Assembly: GCF_040183065.1 (NCBI RefSeq)
Contig: NC_091122.1
Span: 80,725,455 to 80,789,454 of the forward strand
From: Periplaneta americana
Taxonomy: Eukaryota > Arthropoda > Insecta > Blattodea > Blattidae
DNA length: 64,000 nt
Reading direction: 5' to 3'
The notes beneath the pieces are model-generated. The model did no database searches and had not been told where the DNA came from. It saw nothing but the letters and a program-made list of their open reading frames with translations. The position numbers and the translations under genes are program-made. Below, in pieces: positions 47,620 through 59,192 of this stretch (its first letter is position 1; every line of letters begins with the position of its first letter).

Positions 47620-48300
47620 TAATTATGGAGATTGACTACTGCGCGGATTTTTAAATTAGGACTCTTGATTATATGGTAGTTTTATGAGGTGAAAATAGTG
47701 TTTTGCTTTTTATTTGTTGGAAATGTCGGGAACATGTTTATTTGTGTTTATTATTATTAATTTATTACTATTTGTACGGTTGTTGTGATTGGCTGCTGGG
47801 TGGGGAGTTCAATTGGTCGATTGGTTGCAGTATTGAAGTATTTGTCTTTTGTGTCGACTTCGATCAAAGTGGATCGTGTCTTGTGCATGGGATGTAGAAC
47901 GAGTGAGGTAGAGTTTATTAGATTGAGGGAAGAAAAATTGCGTGAGTTCTTAGTTAATTATGGTGTCGATCGATTGGAGAGTTTATTAGATTGAGGGAAG
48001 AAGAATTGCGTGAGTTCTTAATTAATCATGGTGTTGATGGATTGGAGTATTGAAGGATCTGTGTTTTGTGTGGATGACTTCGATCGTAGTGGATCGTGTC
48101 TTGTGCGTGGGATGTAGAACGAGTGAGGTAGAAGTTATTAGATTGAGGGAAGAAGAATTGCGCGACTTTGAATTAATTATGGTCTTATTTGATAGATTGT
48201 GCTTGTGGAATTTGTGGAGATATTTTGAAAGCACATTGGAAGAGGAAGTGTTTTTTAGGTGTCAAAGAAGGGTTAATGATTTGAATGGGGGGTTGTGATT
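47620..48300 (+). repeat. coding-like repeated region behind a MITE-type terminus
   Basis: 47620 begins TAATTATGGAGATTGACTAC, the same terminus as the foldback element at 48991-49243. The interior repeats a coding-like unit: VDRVLCMGCRTSEVEF, IRLREEKLREF (47870-47960), a partial one (47980-48020), and VDRVLCVGCRTSEVEV, IRLREEELRDF (48080-48165). No family recognised; it may be an autonomous relative of the MITE. Confidence 0.35.
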
Positions 48301-48479
48301 GGTGGAGTTCGATTGATCGATCAGTCGATTACAGTATCCGAGCCTCTGTCTTTTGTTTTTTTTTTATTTGAATCTTGGGTGCCGGTAGATGGACGTCTGA
48401 TGCAGTGGCAGCGTGGTTGTACATCTTGCATATACGAAGGTTAGGTTTGGTTAGTTTAGGTTTTTATTAACAAAGTCGG

Positions 48480-48627
48480 TAATTATAGTCACGAAGCTTG
48501 AGTTGTGAGGGTGCTGTGCCCGTACTATTTCGCAGTGTCTGTAATGAGGCGATATTAGCGATCCTAGTGGTTAGCAACTATCTTTGGATGCATGTTTATT
48601 ACGTATTGAGCTTCATGACTATATATA
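48480..48627. mobile_element. CAGTCACGAAGCT MITE, third copy
   Basis: Ends TATAGTCACGAAGCTTGAG and ATTGAGCTTCATGACTATA; same interior as 22832-22994. Confidence 0.65.
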
Positions 48628-48990
48628 CTAGACTGTGGTGGTACAATAAGAGGTAGGAACATCTAGGAGAGAAAAGTTGAAGAGAAAACAGAAGAAGGGG
48701 GAGACCACAGTATAATCTTCTTTATACTGTGGGGAGACATGTAGAAGATAGAAAAAAAAAAGCCTTAAAATAATTTTAATTCAATTAAAAAGAACTAATT
48801 CAATTGAATCATTGACTCAGCGACATCTCGTCTATAATTACCACAAAGTCCTGCCAAGAATAATCATGGTTTATTACCTGACAGTTGTGCATGTGGAAAT
48901 AGTGTAGATATTTTGAAAGCAGATTGGGAGACACTATATTTACCACTTCACGTCTATTTGGTAAGTTGCAGAGGTTATTATATTCGCTGG

Positions 48991-49243
48991 TAATTATGGA
49001 TTTTGAACTATTTTTTTTTTTTCAAACTTCCATTTTCGCCTTATTTTACCGTCGTAAAAACGATAGAAATATTTTCAATTGTCGGAAATGACCTATAATG
49101 TGTTCTTAGGTTATGTTAGGTTAGTTTAGGTTGTAGTTCATTTCCGACAAATGAAAATATTTCTGTCGTTTTTGCGACGATAAAATACAGCGAAAGTGGA
49201 AGTTTGGAAAAAATTGTCCAAAAGTAGTCAGTCTCCATAATTA
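48991..49243. mobile_element. foldback MITE, 253 bp
   Basis: Arms begin TAATTATGGA and end TCCATAATTA. Both arms contain AAACTTCCA and matching blocks around GAAATATTTTCAATTGTCGG and its inverse. GGTTAGTTTAGGTTG lies at the centre. Confidence 0.7.
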
Positions 49244-49283
49244 TTATCTATAAGTACTGCTTTTGGTTTTTATGAAATTAATA

Positions 49284-50942
49284 CATTGACTGGCAAAAAA
49301 AAAAAAACCGATCACTTGAAAAAAATACTAAAAGTCAAGTTTAAATGTGAATTATGAAGTAATCCCAGAAATAACATAACTGTAATCCTACTCAATTTAA
49401 AGATTACACTTTTATGAACTTGTGACACGTAAATTCACACCTTTCACACCAATTTTGAGTCAGTGACCATCATATGTTCATAAATCTACACTTCTATTGA
49501 AATTTTGTAAAATTTTTCACTTAGCTTTCAGCTGAATATTTGTCTACCAAACTTCACTGAAAATGATGTTGATGCACAAAACTTAAATTCACACTAACAA
49601 TAACTGAAATGAACACTCAGTATCTGGTGTGTCCCCCTCTGGCCCTAATTACAGCCGCTATTCTCTCAGGCATGGTTTTGATTAAGGTTATGATGTCTCT
49701 CTGGTCGATATTGTCCCATTCCTCTTGGAGTGCTGCCTGCAGATCACCTAAGGTCTCTGGAACAGGATTACGATCTCGGATACGTCTACCCAACCTATCC
49801 CAGAGATGTTCTATAGAGTTTACGTCGGGACTCCGAGCTGGCCAGTTGAAACAAACAATCTCCAATGCATCAAGATACTGTGATATGCAGCACGCGCATT
49901 GTCATGCATGAATATGAAATCATCTCCAATAAATGAAGCAAAATCTTGTTGATGTAGCGGTGAGTGTTGAGACTGAGACTACCATTCTCGACGATCACCA
50001 ATTCGGTTCGGTCCTCCATGGCCCCACTGAGCCTCCACCAAATGGCGTCCTTGCAGACAATGTGCACTCTGCATACCGCTCTTCAGATTGCCTCCAGACT
50101 CTTTCCCTACCATGTGGGGATTTCAGGAAGAAGCTGGACTCATTAGAGAACAGCACACTGCTCCACTGCTGCACAGTCCGTTGGGCATGCTGATGAGCAA
50201 ACTGAAGACGGTCGGCTCAGTGCTGTCTGGTCAGATCTGGTCCCGTAGCAGGTCGTCGTGATTGAAGATTTTGTTCTCCAAGGTGTCGTCGAACAGTCCT
50301 TTCCCTCACATTAACACTCCACACATGTTGCAGTCGATTCCGAGCTTCAACTGCTGTGGTATAGCGGTTTCTTAGAACCTGGCTGACGAGAAATCGGTCA
50401 TCTCGGGCTGAAGTCTTTCTTTTTCTGCAGATCCAGGTCTTCTGGAGTAACTCTGTTTCCTGGAACCGTTTCACATCCTCTTGCACCATGGTGTATGGTG
50501 TGCCACTGCTACAGTGGCATAACGGAGGCTGCATCCGTCATCAATGACAGCGACAGCTCTGACAACGTCTTCGGGTGACAGAGGCATTGTCTGAACTAAA
50601 CTTACTGATGAAATGGCAAACAAACCATTTTCGACAGTTTTTATTCATTTTCAAAAAGGAAAGGAAACTATAAAGCAATAAAACCTCTTAAATTGTTTAT
50701 GATGACCTACCCCACATGTTCAGCACAGAAACACACTCCTTCATTGTTAGGCGATAAACCGAAGATTAACTGGTGTGAAAGGCGTGAATTTACGTGTCAA
50801 AAGTTCATAAAAGTGTAATTTTTAAATTTAGTATGATAGGCCTAACGGTTAAGTTATTTCTGAGATTACTTCAGAATTTACATTTAAACTTTACTTTTAA
50901 TATTTTTTTCAAGTGATTGGTTTTTTTTTTTGCCGGTCAGTG
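49284..50942 (-). mobile_element. Tc1-like transposon, 1.66 kb
   Basis: Inverted ends CA(T/C)TGAC(T/C)GGCAAAAAAA continue with ATCACTTGAAAAAAATA and TAAATGT-AATT-TGAAGTAAT over at least 90 bp. TA flanks both ends (49282-49283, 50943-50944). Transposase on the minus strand. Confidence 0.85.
49617..50587 (-). pseudogene. Tc1-like transposase
   Basis: Starts MPLSPEDVVRAVAVIDDGCS at 50587. The HTH region has ARDDRFLVSQVLRNRYTTA and RERTVRRHLGEQNLQSRRPA. The DDE domain has VLFSNESSFFLKS and ends with WPARSPDVNSIEHLWDRLGR and a stop after GGHTRY. Several frame breaks (about 50475, 50220, 49980, 49870) interrupt it. Length is that of a standard Tc1 transposase (about 320 aa). Confidence 0.8.
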
Positions 50943-52155
50943 TATTTTGAAACCTTATGATTATTATTCCTAATGTGGAAACACTTAGAAAAATTGAGTG
51001 GAAAACATAGTTTAGATTTATTATATTTATGTACTTATGGATATCGGTCGATTGGAAGTAGTCCTCAACCATGTTTCTCTGTTTCTCATGTAAATAAGGG
51101 AAGGGGCTCGCACAGTGTCAGTGTAGTTCTTACCGGAATTTATTTTCCAGATCAAAAATCAAGAAGTTCCCTTTGTACTCCGGTTACACAACTTGCATAT
51201 AGTCTACGAAGGTTACTTTAGGCTTTTATTAATCAAGTCTGTGCATATGCAGACAGCCAAGATGATCCTGTCGCGAGCTGCACATGTATAAGTCAATGTT
51301 TGATGACGTCACATTAATTCGATATTCGATTGTTTTCATTTTGTTTCTGTCACTTTGACATTAGTTCTGGTGAAAGAGGGCGTATCCAGATCATTGTGAA
51401 TATATGCATTATTTTTTCATTAATGTAAGCCCTGATCATGTATAACCAGATTGCTCATGTATATAGGCTTTGTCGGTAACAATATGAGTAGTTCCATAAA
51501 TCGACAACAGATGACGCAGTGACCAAAACCACCACAATATCCATGGACTCTGAACTGCCAAGGTCTGTTGATTGGAATAATTCGATTGTATGTACTGTCG
51601 ACAGCTCAAGATCTTGACAAGTTGGAAACATCATGTTGGCAGTCGGCTAATTATAGTTGTCACATGGGCAAAGTGAAGAGATAAGATAAAGTTCGCCTTT
51701 CTATAGAATAGAATCCTGCATTCTGGGTCCTGGGCCACTGGTCACCAAGCCAATGTAATTAGAATACATAGTCCATACATGCATTTTGAATAGGGTGACC
51801 AGAGTCACATCGATAAAAAAAGAGAACTTAGAGCTTCAAAAAGGAGGACATTATTGGAAAAAAGAGGACAGAAAATATGTATTTAGATTTAGGCTTATTA
51901 TACTTTAAATTACATCACTATCTATTTTACTACAAAATATTTACAGTAGAGATTTAGGCTTATATCAAACTTAAATATATATTAATATCTATTCTATTAT
52001 GAAATCAAGGGCTGGGGGCAATAACAAGACAAGTCACACTTTTGCTTAAATTGAGGTATTTGTATTAAAATGTGGAGGGAAATTTCCCATACAAACTGTG
52101 AAAACAGTATCATGATTCCTCAACAGATGGCACCACCAGCCAATAAGTTCTTCTA

Positions 52156-52370
52156 TTGCCCAATAGATTATATTTGTCAGTTTCTGTGAAAGAACATAAC
52201 AAGCTAGCGGAACCTGATAGACAAAGACTGCTGTTTAGAAGGAAACATTTTTATAATAATGCTGATCTTAATAGTGAAAGTGAAAATGGAAGTTCACAAT
52301 TTGATGACCATTATATGGACAAAGATTTTATTCTATCAGAACTAGAATCATCATGTAATGAGGTAAGCTT
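52156..52370 (+). CDS. candidate exon of unknown protein
   Basis: Reads MPNRLYLSVSVKEHNKLAEP, then LLFRRKHFYNN and an acidic end (MDKDFILSELESSCNE) with a GAG|GTAAGC donor. The end of it and the start of the intron are duplicated at about 52470-52590. It may be the N-terminal part of the transposon gene whose C terminus lies at 52990-53702. Confidence 0.3.
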
Positions 52371-52599
52371 ACTATTAATATTAATTTTTGGCTTGTCACA
52401 TTCTTGTCCAAAAAATGTTCAATTCTTATAAGAAGAAAAATAAACTGTGAAAAATTAATGTAAAAATTCATGAACTAGAATCATCATCATGTAATGAGGT
52501 AAGCTTACTATTAATATTAATTTTTGGCTTGTCACATTCTTGTCCAAAAAATTTTTAATTCTTATAAGAAGGAAAATAAACTGTGAAAAATTAATGTAA

Positions 52600-52950
52600 A
52601 AATCCATGACGCTACAGCCCTGAAGGGCCAAGACCGACCAGCCGGTTGCTGGCCTCACGTCCACATGCTGAAGCAGAGCTGGACGATCATCCAACCAGTA
52701 TGGAGGTTTCGTGTGGTTAGTATGATGATCCCCCCCCCCCCCAATCCATTATAGCTGGTTTGCGAAACCGGATTTTCGCTACCTATCGTAGCTCCCCAAG
52801 TACATCACGATGCTGGGTGGGCACCAGTCCCATACACTGGGCGAAATTTCATGAGAAAGTTTCTTCCCCCATGGGGACTCGAACCAGCATGTATTCTGTA
52901 ACGCGAGTCCTAGGCAAGATGCCTTAGACCTCGACGCCATGGCCCGGAAC
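52600..52950 (-). repeat. tRNA-derived SINE, complete, 351 bp
   Basis: Minus strand: GGCCATGGCGTCGAGGTCTA (A-box region), GGTTCGAGTCCCCATGGGGG (B box), CCAGTGTATGGGACTGGTGC, then GCCCTTCAGGGCTGTAGCG and a T-rich end. A near-perfect 15-bp TSD, GAAAAATTA(A/C)TGTAA, lies at 52585-52599 and 52951-52965. It serves as the intact reference for the split copy at 24865/28192. Confidence 0.85.
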
Positions 52951-52989
52951 GAAAAATTACTGTAACTAGCCTAAATGAAAATAATGTAA

Positions 52990-53702
52990 TTCGTGTAGGC
53001 TAATATAATTTTTTTTACACTTTTTCAGTCTTAATTTCTCATTTCTAAACAAAACCTGAAGTAGAAGACCTCACAGTGTTCACGGATAATTTTATTGTTG
53101 TGGAAAAAATAAAAACTGGACCATTGTTGCGCATGACAACAGTTAATAAGAAGAAAAGCGGCTAAAGAGCATTGAGCATTTTTTTCCTCATATCTGGACA
53201 TACCCATTTGCCTTCAGATAGAGACTTTGGATTTATTGAAAAATATAAAAAGAAATTTCAAGACATCTACTCTTCCAAAATGCGGATATACATTATAAGA
53301 AAGGCAAGAAAAATCCGTTTCATTTTATATACGTATATGGAAGGGAACATTTTCTTAATGTTGGTAACTTGTTACATAATATAACAAAAGCCAAAGTAAC
53401 AAAGTATGGTGCACTAGTTGCAGCTATAGCCTTCAAATTTACCTGTGAAAATCTTACCAGTTTTTTCATTAAACATGTCCTGAATTGTGACTGCTTACAA
53501 AGAAGTACAGTTGAGCAGAGTTGGCAGACCATCACAAATAATGTTGAAAAGCATTCAGCAGAAGTACCCAGAACCACTCAAGATCAAGCACAAGAAGTTA
53601 AGTGATGTTAAGCAACTTCTTCCAATTTTTCATGATTATTACACTGGATTAGTTCCTTACAACTTAGTAGAAGATGATGTGGAAGTGAAATTTATACAAT
53701 GA
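52990..53702 (+). pseudogene. transposon-derived protein, C-terminal part (DUF7869-like)
   Basis: Reads DNFIVVEKIKTGPLLRMTTV, then GHTHLPSDRDFGFIEKYKKK, then at the end KHKKLSDVKQLLPIFHDYYT. The GHTH-P-DR-F--IEK motif and the LL-ipp--hdyY end resemble a large insect family of transposon-derived proteins (nuclease-like fold, function unproven). Several frame changes. The family assignment is from memory and tentative. Confidence 0.45.
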
Positions 53703-53949
53703 AGATTGTATTGCTTGGTGGTTATTTTTCTATGAATGACGTGCTAGTACAATCTCTCATTTTTCCTTGTTTATATTAGTTAGTAAGTTTTTTTTTCGTC
53801 AAAGTTAAAATAACTAATGTGAAAAGTTTTCATACTTCTTGCACCCACACTCTGTATAAGAATGATTATTATTTTTTTCTATGATAAATCAATATCTTGT
53901 CAAATGCAGTATTTATGATATAAAACTTAGTTAAATACATTATGCAAAT

Positions 53950-54085
53950 CTGGCTTTCAGGTAGAAGCTCCCTGTGAAGCAGACTTGAATAATTTCAAGG
54001 GAAAAATTGTTCTGGGGCCGGGTATCGATCCCAGGACCTTTCGCTTAGTGCACAAAATGATCTACCAACTGAGCTACCCCATAAT
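53950..54085 (-). repeat. tRNA-derived SINE (short type)
   Basis: Minus strand: GGGGTAGCTCAGTTGGTAGA (A box) and GGGATCGATACCCGG (B box), followed by GAAATTATTCAAGTCTGCTT and GGGAGCTTCTACCTGAAAGC, a widespread insect SINE body. 54086-55264 shows nothing else recognisable. Confidence 0.75.
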
Positions 54086-55315
54086 TAAATACAGATTGGT
54101 TCAGAATTATAATATACTATTTATTCCTTTTCCAACCTAAAATTTATTGCAAAATAAAAGAGGCAATAATATGACAAGCCACAAAATAGTTGTCACTTAC
54201 CTATAAAAATATAAAAGTATCCATCAATAATCACGAAATATGCAATTTCATTTCAACTGAAGCAAAGTACATGAAATAATGGATAAAATAATGTGTTTTA
54301 CAACAACTCTAAAGTAAAATTGATAATTACAGAACTTCTCACAAAACATAAAAATGGTTATATCTCAAAACATGCAATATGTGACTTGTCTTGTTATTGC
54401 CCCAAGCCCTTCAAATAATTATGAAAAAATGTAATAATAATAATAATGATTTTACAGTTAGCTACATATGAAAGTCAAGGGAACCATAATTATTAAAGAG
54501 GACAGATAATATCTATTTAGATTTAGGTTTAGGCCCATATTATATAGCTCATCCATTTTGTCAAAATACTCGCGATGTGTATTATGGGAACAACGTTTCT
54601 GTGGAGGGTGTAAAAGTAGAAGGGAAGGTCGGGCGTGTGTCTACTGAGTTCAAGGCGAAAACTAACCTATTCCCCTATAATTCGTAAGTAGACTCATTCA
54701 ATATCGTGCGCAGCTCTGTAGGAAGAGTGGGGGATTGTCTTGACAAAATGCATGAGCCGTACTTAAAATTATGTCAATACCTATTTTATTACAGCATACT
54801 TACGATAAAACTTAATAATATAAAATTACTTTACAGTTAGCTACATATGAAAGCAACGACCATAACAAATAGGAGCAAAGAGAGTTATCGTTCCTTCGAT
54901 GCTGCTGCCACCTACAGGCAAATTACTTGAGAAAGGTGTCAAATTAGATAATTTAAAAATATCAGGCATACAGGTTATGAAAGCCAGAAAGTCTCTTTGC
55001 GACGCATTTTTTATTTACAACGAAGTCTTTGCTATCCATGCATTTCCGATTCTTCCGAATCTCGTTCTGTCATCTGTTGTGAAAGGACAGTAGATTATAT
55101 TAACAATATCGCACATTTCCATGGTTATATTAATAACATCGCACATTACTTTGCTGCTGTTACCTGTAATACTGAACAGTGCACAATATGCTGCCTTTAT
55201 TCCTTGATTTTTAAAAAATGCTCCCGGATTCTGGACAAAGGCCTAAAAAGGAGGACATGTTCGGACAAAAGAGGACTTCGGAATATTTATTCTATATCTT
55301 TCGTGTGTTAAATAA

Positions 55316-55785
55316 TACAGTACCTGGTTAACTAGTTTCAGCCTGTTATTGGCCATCTTCAGAACTGGTTGGTGCTGGTCTTGGCGCCTTTTGTTTTTCC
55401 TGTGGGGGTGTATTTGTGTAGTGTAATGTGGAGTCGAAGAGTGTGTGTTCTGAAATTGAGTTGTGTGTGGAGAATTTCGTTTGGATGTGTTTTTTGTGTG
55501 TCTATATATTTCGCATTCTAGTGTGTTTAGTTTCTGGCATTTTGGTTGAATATGTAGAATTTCCATATCTGTGTTGATGTCTCTGTAGGTGTGGGTAGCA
55601 TTTGTGATGTGATCTGCATATGTGGAGGTGTTTTGTAATTTTGTTATGGCTGTGATGTGTTCTTTGTAACGTGTTTGGAATGATCTGTCTGTCTGTCCTA
55701 CATAGAAGTGGTTGCAGGTGTTGCATTTGAGTTTGTGTACGTCTGTGTGGTTGTATTTGTTTGTTTGTGTCGACAACAAACACAT
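55316..55785 (-). pseudogene. PLE GIY-YIG endonuclease, minus-strand piece
   Basis: HKLKCNTCNHFYVGQTDRSF, then TRYKEHITAITK and HTYRDINTDMEILHIQPKC: the Cys-x2-Cys, YVGQT and RYKEH features of the PLE endonuclease. The end carries a hammerhead-like CTGAAGAT-GGCC ... GAAAC segment at about 55345-55372. RT region absent. Confidence 0.75.
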
Positions 55786-56830
55786 TCAAAATCTACAGAA
55801 AACCCAACAACAACACATACACAACACATCCAATCACCCAACACAACACAAACAAGCAGCATTGTGAACAATGGTTACACAGACTACTCAACATACCAAT
55901 GCACCAACAAGAGTACGAAGAAGAGCTAAACACAATCAAATACATAGCACAAGAAAACGGATACAACCCTAACATAATAGACAACATAATAAGGAAGACA
56001 AAACAATAAAAAAAAAATCATAAGATTACAACACAAACACAAGAACACAAGAAATACGTCACACTAACATACGAAAACAAAAACACACACAGGATTGCAA
56101 CCTCATTCAAGAAATTAAATTACAACATAGCATACAGAACAAATAATACTCTACAAAAACATCTCAACACACAAACAAAGAAATGCAACACCTGCAACAA
56201 CTTCTATGTAGGACAGACAGGCAGATCATTGCAAACACGTTACCGTAAAATGGGGTGAATACGATCAGTGGGGGGGGGGAATAGGATCAAATCTTCATTC
56301 TAGGCTATAAAGTTTGTTATAAACTGCAATTGAGAGGGAAGACAGTCATTGCTTACTACATTGTTCTAGTAAGCAATGACTGTCTTCCTGCTCAATTGCA
56401 GTTTATAACAAACTTTGTAACCAAGAATGAAGTTTTGATCCTATTCCTCCCCACTGATCCTATTCACCCCATTTTACGGTACAAAGAATACATCACAGCC
56501 ATAACAAAATTATAAAACACCTCCATATATGCAGAACACATAACAAATGCTAATCACACCTACAGAGACATCAGCACAGATATGGAAATTCTACATATTC
56601 AACCAAAAAGCCAGAAACTAAACACACTAGAATACGAAATTTGTATACACACAAAATCATATCCAAACGAAATTCTCAACACAGAACTCAGTTTCAGAAA
56701 ACACACTCTTTGACTCCACATTATACTACACAAACACACCCCCACAGGAAAAACAAACAAAAGTCGCCAAGACCAGTTCTGAAGATGGCCAATAACAGGC
56801 TGAAACTAGTTAACCAGGTACTGTAATATT
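55783..56830 (+). pseudogene. PLE RT C-terminus and GIY-YIG endonuclease, plus-strand piece
   Basis: Starts in the RT thumb-side region (NTFKIYRKPNNNTYTTHP), then NTIKYIAQENGYNP, THRIATSFKKLNYNIAYRTN, CNTCNNFYVGQTGRS and, after the MITE, HTYRDISTDMEILHIQPK. Ends with the same hammerhead-like motif (56779-56806). The shared protein sequence with the minus-strand piece is close, so both derive from one family. Confidence 0.75.
56243..56479. mobile_element. near-palindromic MITE, 237 bp, TA target
   Basis: Ends CCGTAAAATGGGGTGAATA and its inverse; most of each half pairs with the other (CAGTCATTGCTTACTA / TAGTAAGCAATGACTG centre). TA flanks at 56241-56242 and 56480-56481. The paralogous PLE piece at about 55661-55676 has the uninterrupted site (CGTTACAAAGAA on the minus strand), confirming insertion with TA duplication. 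Tc1/mariner type by target. Confidence 0.9.
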
Positions 56831-57289
56831 TAACACGTGAAAGTATAGAATACATATTCCAAAGTGATACAGTATTAAAAGTTGTGTAATCAAGATGTAC
56901 AAAAGAGGACATCTGGTCACCCTAAATTTGAAGCAGTCATAATGTTATCGGTTATCAATATAGTGATTCGTTACCTAATAGTTTTTCTGTTCTGTTTTTG
57001 TATATTTGTCGTGAATATTATTTATTTTATCAACTGAGTGTATAACATTATTATCTGTTAATTGATATTTTACCAATGATAAATCTGAAGAACAGTGAAA
57101 AATAATGTACTAATCACAAAAGAAATAAAATAAAAAGAGATAAATTGGCGTTCATAGTTATATGTTGTCGGAATTTTGTTATAAAAGTGGAATACTTTAA
57201 CTTTAACCTCAAAAACTTATGAAAATTAATGTTAATTATTATAGAAGGCCGTGACTGATGTTTATACTAGCCTATATACTTACTGGCTT

Positions 57290-57963
57290 TTAAGGAACCC
57301 GGAGGTTCATTGCCGTCCTCACGTAAGCCCGCCATTGGTCCCTATCCTGAGCAAAATTAATCCATTCTCTATCATCATATCCCATCTCCCTCAAATCCAT
57401 TTTAATATTATCTTCCCATCTACGTCTTGGCCTCGCTAAAGGTCTTTTTCCCTCCGGCCTCCCAACTAACACTCTATATGCATTTCTGGATTCGCCCATA
57501 TATGCTACATGCCCTGCCCATCTTAAACGTCTGGATTTAATGTTCCTAATTATGTCAGGTGAAGAATACAATGCGTGCAGTTCTGTGTTTAACTTTCTCC
57601 ATTCTCCTGTAACTTCATCCCTCTTAACCCCAAATATTTTCCTAAGCACCTTATTCTCAAACACCCTTAATCTCTGTTCCTCTCTCAAAATGAGAGTCCA
57701 AGTTTCACAACCATAAAGAACAACCGGTAATATAACTGTTTTATAAATTCTAACTTTCAGATTTTTCGACAGCAGACTGGATGATAAAAATTTCTCAACC
57801 GAATAATAACAGGCATTTCCCATATTTATTCTGTGTTTAATTTCCTCCCGAGTATCATTTATATTTGTTACTGTTGCTCCCAGATATTTGAACTTCTCCA
57901 CCCCTTCAAAAGATAAATTTCCAATTTTTATATTTCCATTTCGTACAATATTCTCGTCACGAG
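57290..57963 (-). pseudogene. RTE-like LINE, 3' fragment
   Basis: Minus strand: VEKFKYLGATVTNINDTREE, VILPVVLYGCETWTLILREE, SRRLRWAGHVAYMGESRNAY, GKRPLARPRRRWEDN, ending AMNLRVP stop. This is the C terminus common to insect RTE-type ORF2 proteins. 5'-truncated; the frame is open over 203 codons. 56925-57289 and 57964-58140 show nothing else. Confidence 0.8.
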
Positions 57964-58141
57964 ACTAGCCTATATGGTTTCCTGAAATATTAGTTTATTA
58001 CTCTTTAACTGCTGGACTTTTGGATATTGAAGTTCATCATCTAGTTCTTGGATTGAAGAACATTTTTTTTTTTTGGAATTAACAGCATTAACTTTCATAT
58101 CGATTGTACAAAGCTCTAATTTTTTAGCATCTTACTACTAC

Positions 58142-58143
58142 TA

Positions 58144-58182
<39 letters not shown>

Positions 58183-58184
58183 GT
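58142..58184. repeat. (ATT)n microsatellite
   Basis: Pure ATT run directly before the fragment at 58195. Confidence 0.95.
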
Positions 58185-58194
58185 TAGATTTGAG

Positions 58195-58663
58195 ATGAGC
58201 CAGACCCAACCATCCGAGGTCAACAAAGAAAAACAACAAATTTATGAGCCTACTATTCCGTATTTTCGAGAAAAATATCAGATGGAAGGCACCTGGGAAG
58301 TACATGGTTTAATGATCGGAGCGAGGGGCACCATCCCACGATCAACTGTAAACACTATCAAAACATTTGGAATCCATGACATCATTCCAAAAATAATTAC
58401 TTCAACCATTAAAGGGTCTGTGGCAATTCTGAAAAATCATTTATACGGAATATCATAATACCCCTCCCCCTTTTCTATTCGTTAGTGTGTGATTGTTACA
58501 AATATATGTACAAATTTATTATTTCTTAAACTTAAGCTCCTAGTTCACATTTAAATTTGGCTCATCTATCTTACTGTAATCATTACTATTCTTATATGTG
58601 TGTTATTCTGTGTTTTTGGCAACCCAGGATGCCTGGGCAGACTATTTCTTGAAATAAATTATA

Positions 58664-58739
<76 letters not shown>

Positions 58740-58740
58740 T
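58195..58740 (+). pseudogene. 3' end of a retroelement, 87-codon ORF and (ATT)n tail
   Basis: The ORF (58195-58458) reads YEPTIPYFREKYQMEGTWEV, then HGLMIGARGTIPRS and NHLYGIS stop, a C-terminal segment often seen in insect retroelement proteins (clade not resolved; the EVIGLMIGARGTIP motif is typical). A 3' UTR with CCCAGGATGCCTGGGCAGAC runs into (ATT)n at 58659-58740, consistent with an LINE-type simple-repeat tail. Confidence 0.5.
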
Positions 58741-59133
58741 GTGTGATCTTCATTGCCAGTAAGTACTGCTTTGCTTATTTCGTGTAAATTGTGTGAAGTG
58801 ATGGCAAAATGTATGTACAGTTTCCAGAAGATATTCAGTCTTTCCGTAACTAATATAAACAGTTCAGTGATAAGAAAAAATTATGTTACAATTTCAGTCA
58901 ACACTTATCAGATTCGTACAAAAACAACTTTTGTTACAATGATCACATTATAATTCTTGGTAGTATCAACGAATATTTTCGATTTAACAAGAAATCATCA
59001 TCAGGTGGAAGCAATATGTTTAGACAAGTTGAATATAAGTGGAACACAAAATATAAAATGCATACATAATGAATAAAACAGAATAGAAAACATTATTATA
59101 TGTCAAAACATTAAAAACATCATATAAAAATTC

Positions 59134-59138
<5 letters not shown>

Positions 59139-59192
<54 letters not shown>

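Larger units (their letters stand above)
55277..56898. mobile_element. inverted Penelope-like unit with 12-bp TSD
   Basis: Perfect duplication ACAAAAGAGGAC at 55265-55276 and 56899-56910. Inside, a minus-strand GIY-YIG piece (55316-55785) and a plus-strand piece (55783-56830) point away from each other. Outer arms are inverted copies sharing TTAACCAGGTACTGTA and GAATA-ATATTCC. A MITE (56243-56479) sits in the plus-strand piece. Fossil. Confidence 0.75.
51791..56924. mobile_element. probable large DNA transposon, 5.1 kb, with nested insertions
   Basis: TAGGGTGACCAGA (51791-51803) and its exact inverse TCTGGTCACCCTA (56912-56924) bound the region. AAAAGAGGACA repeats lie near both ends. It contains the DUF7869-like pseudogene, two SINEs and an inverted PLE unit. 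No clean TSD (TTTTGAA/AATTTGAA). Whether the ends belong to one element is inference. Confidence 0.45.

Noticed and set aside
54010-54085. tRNA gene on the minus strand
   Set aside because: Good A and B boxes but followed by a known SINE body; the cloverleaf is not convincing.
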